Shown here: piece after piece, positions 43,467-43,543 of the stretch
Layout: every line of letters begins with the position of its first letter
How positions within the stretch are numbered: position 1 is the stretch's first letter
NCBI GenBank assembly: GCA_003516705.1
Contig: DPCJ01000115.1
Location: forward strand, 1 to 43,543
From: Prolixibacteraceae bacterium
GTDB taxonomy: Bacteria > Bacteroidota > Bacteroidia > Bacteroidales > Prolixibacteraceae
Direction: 5' to 3'
Length of the DNA: 43,543 bases
Notes under the pieces: generated by a model
The model's input: only the letters and a program-made list of their open reading frames with translations
Databases searched by the model: none
Told to the model about the DNA's origin: nothing
Translations under genes and position numbers: made by a program

Positions 43467-43543
43467 CTATCCTGTTACAAAATCGAGTACATTGCTTGCA
43501 CCACTTGCTTTTCCTTCACGGTAAAGCTCAGTGTATCCGCATT
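43467..43543 (-). CDS. C-terminal end of an unidentified protein (cut by window edge)
   Basis: The last 24 codons of a minus-strand frame ending in TAG at 43467-43469, reading CGYTELYREGKASGASNVLD and then FVTG. A terminator follows, which supports this strand. A second frame on the same strand is also open here to a stop at 43475, so the frame choice is tentative. The fragment is too short to name. Confidence 0.35.
   Translation of the reverse strand, partial: CGYTELYREGKASGASNVLDFVTG

Noticed and set aside
1..43543. CRISPR arrays, insertion sequences or prophage
   Set aside because: No regularly spaced repeats, transposase, integrase or structural phage genes were seen in either strand.

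Overview
The window looks like chromosomal DNA from a member of the Bacteroidota, probably a marine or anaerobic relative of Marinilabiliales/Prolixibacteraceae; that rank is an inference. Supporting signs are a DUF5103 (type IX secretion plug-type) protein, a six-gene Na+-translocating NADH:quinone reductase operon, a PPi-dependent phosphofructokinase of the long type, a CarboxypepD_reg/DUF5686 outer-membrane protein, and promoters of the Bacteroidota form TTTG-N19-TAnnTTTG (seen at 1860-1889 and 13049-13079). No insertion sequence, integrase, phage gene or CRISPR array was seen.

Layout. 1-1679: the end of a sensor histidine kinase convergent with the DUF5103 gene. 1860-7792: promoter, nqrABCDEF and a terminator. 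7919-13028: ordinary accessory genes, namely a lamin-tail lipoprotein, a GH109-like Tat-exported oxidoreductase-fold glycosidase, a DASS carboxylate transporter, a small thermonuclease and an NAD-dependent epimerase-fold protein. 13049-13492: a tRNA cluster (Ser-GCT, a broken tRNA-Pro copy carrying a 28-bp insertion, Pro-TGG). 13496-37801: a 24-kb block entirely on the minus strand that forms three operons. 37858-43543: a cupin/TetR pair, a CE15-like esterase with the remnant of a polysaccharide deacetylase, pfp, an orphan small protein and the end of an unidentified gene.

The most interesting part is the 24-kb minus-strand block. A palindrome built on GTTAGTTAATATTAACTAAC occurs three times, each time in front of the first gene of one of the three operons: 23473-23498 (perfect 26 bp), 30323-30342 (one mismatch) and 37782-37801 (perfect 20 bp). 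The first copy lies directly upstream of a TetR gene, which suggests one TetR regulon. Operon A (23452 to 13496) holds two TetR genes, a TolC-MFP-RND efflux pump, DUF2141, a CmoA-like Cx-SAM synthase homologue, a phospholipid/isoprenylcysteine-type methyltransferase, an OMPLA-like phospholipase and a short TetR. Operon B (30258 to 23530) holds a membrane class III nucleotide cyclase, an HD-PycTM protein (a Pycsar-effector-type membrane module fused to an HD phosphohydrolase), a giant pseudo-phosphoesterase/kinase-like/Omp85-barrel fusion and a secreted histidine phosphatase. Operon C (37699 to 30475) holds a DUF6134-like exported protein, a TauE/SafE permease, CdsA, a DAG/polyprenol kinase, a thioester-reductase-like SDR, a CDP-alcohol phosphatidyltransferase and a DUF5686 outer-membrane protein.

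Taken together, the regulon would couple envelope lipid synthesis and remodelling, efflux, and a cyclic-nucleotide circuit whose cyclase has unusual substrate-pocket residues. This coupling is inferred from shared operators, gene order and recognised domains. Neither the cyclic nucleotide made nor the ligand of the TetR can be read from the sequence.
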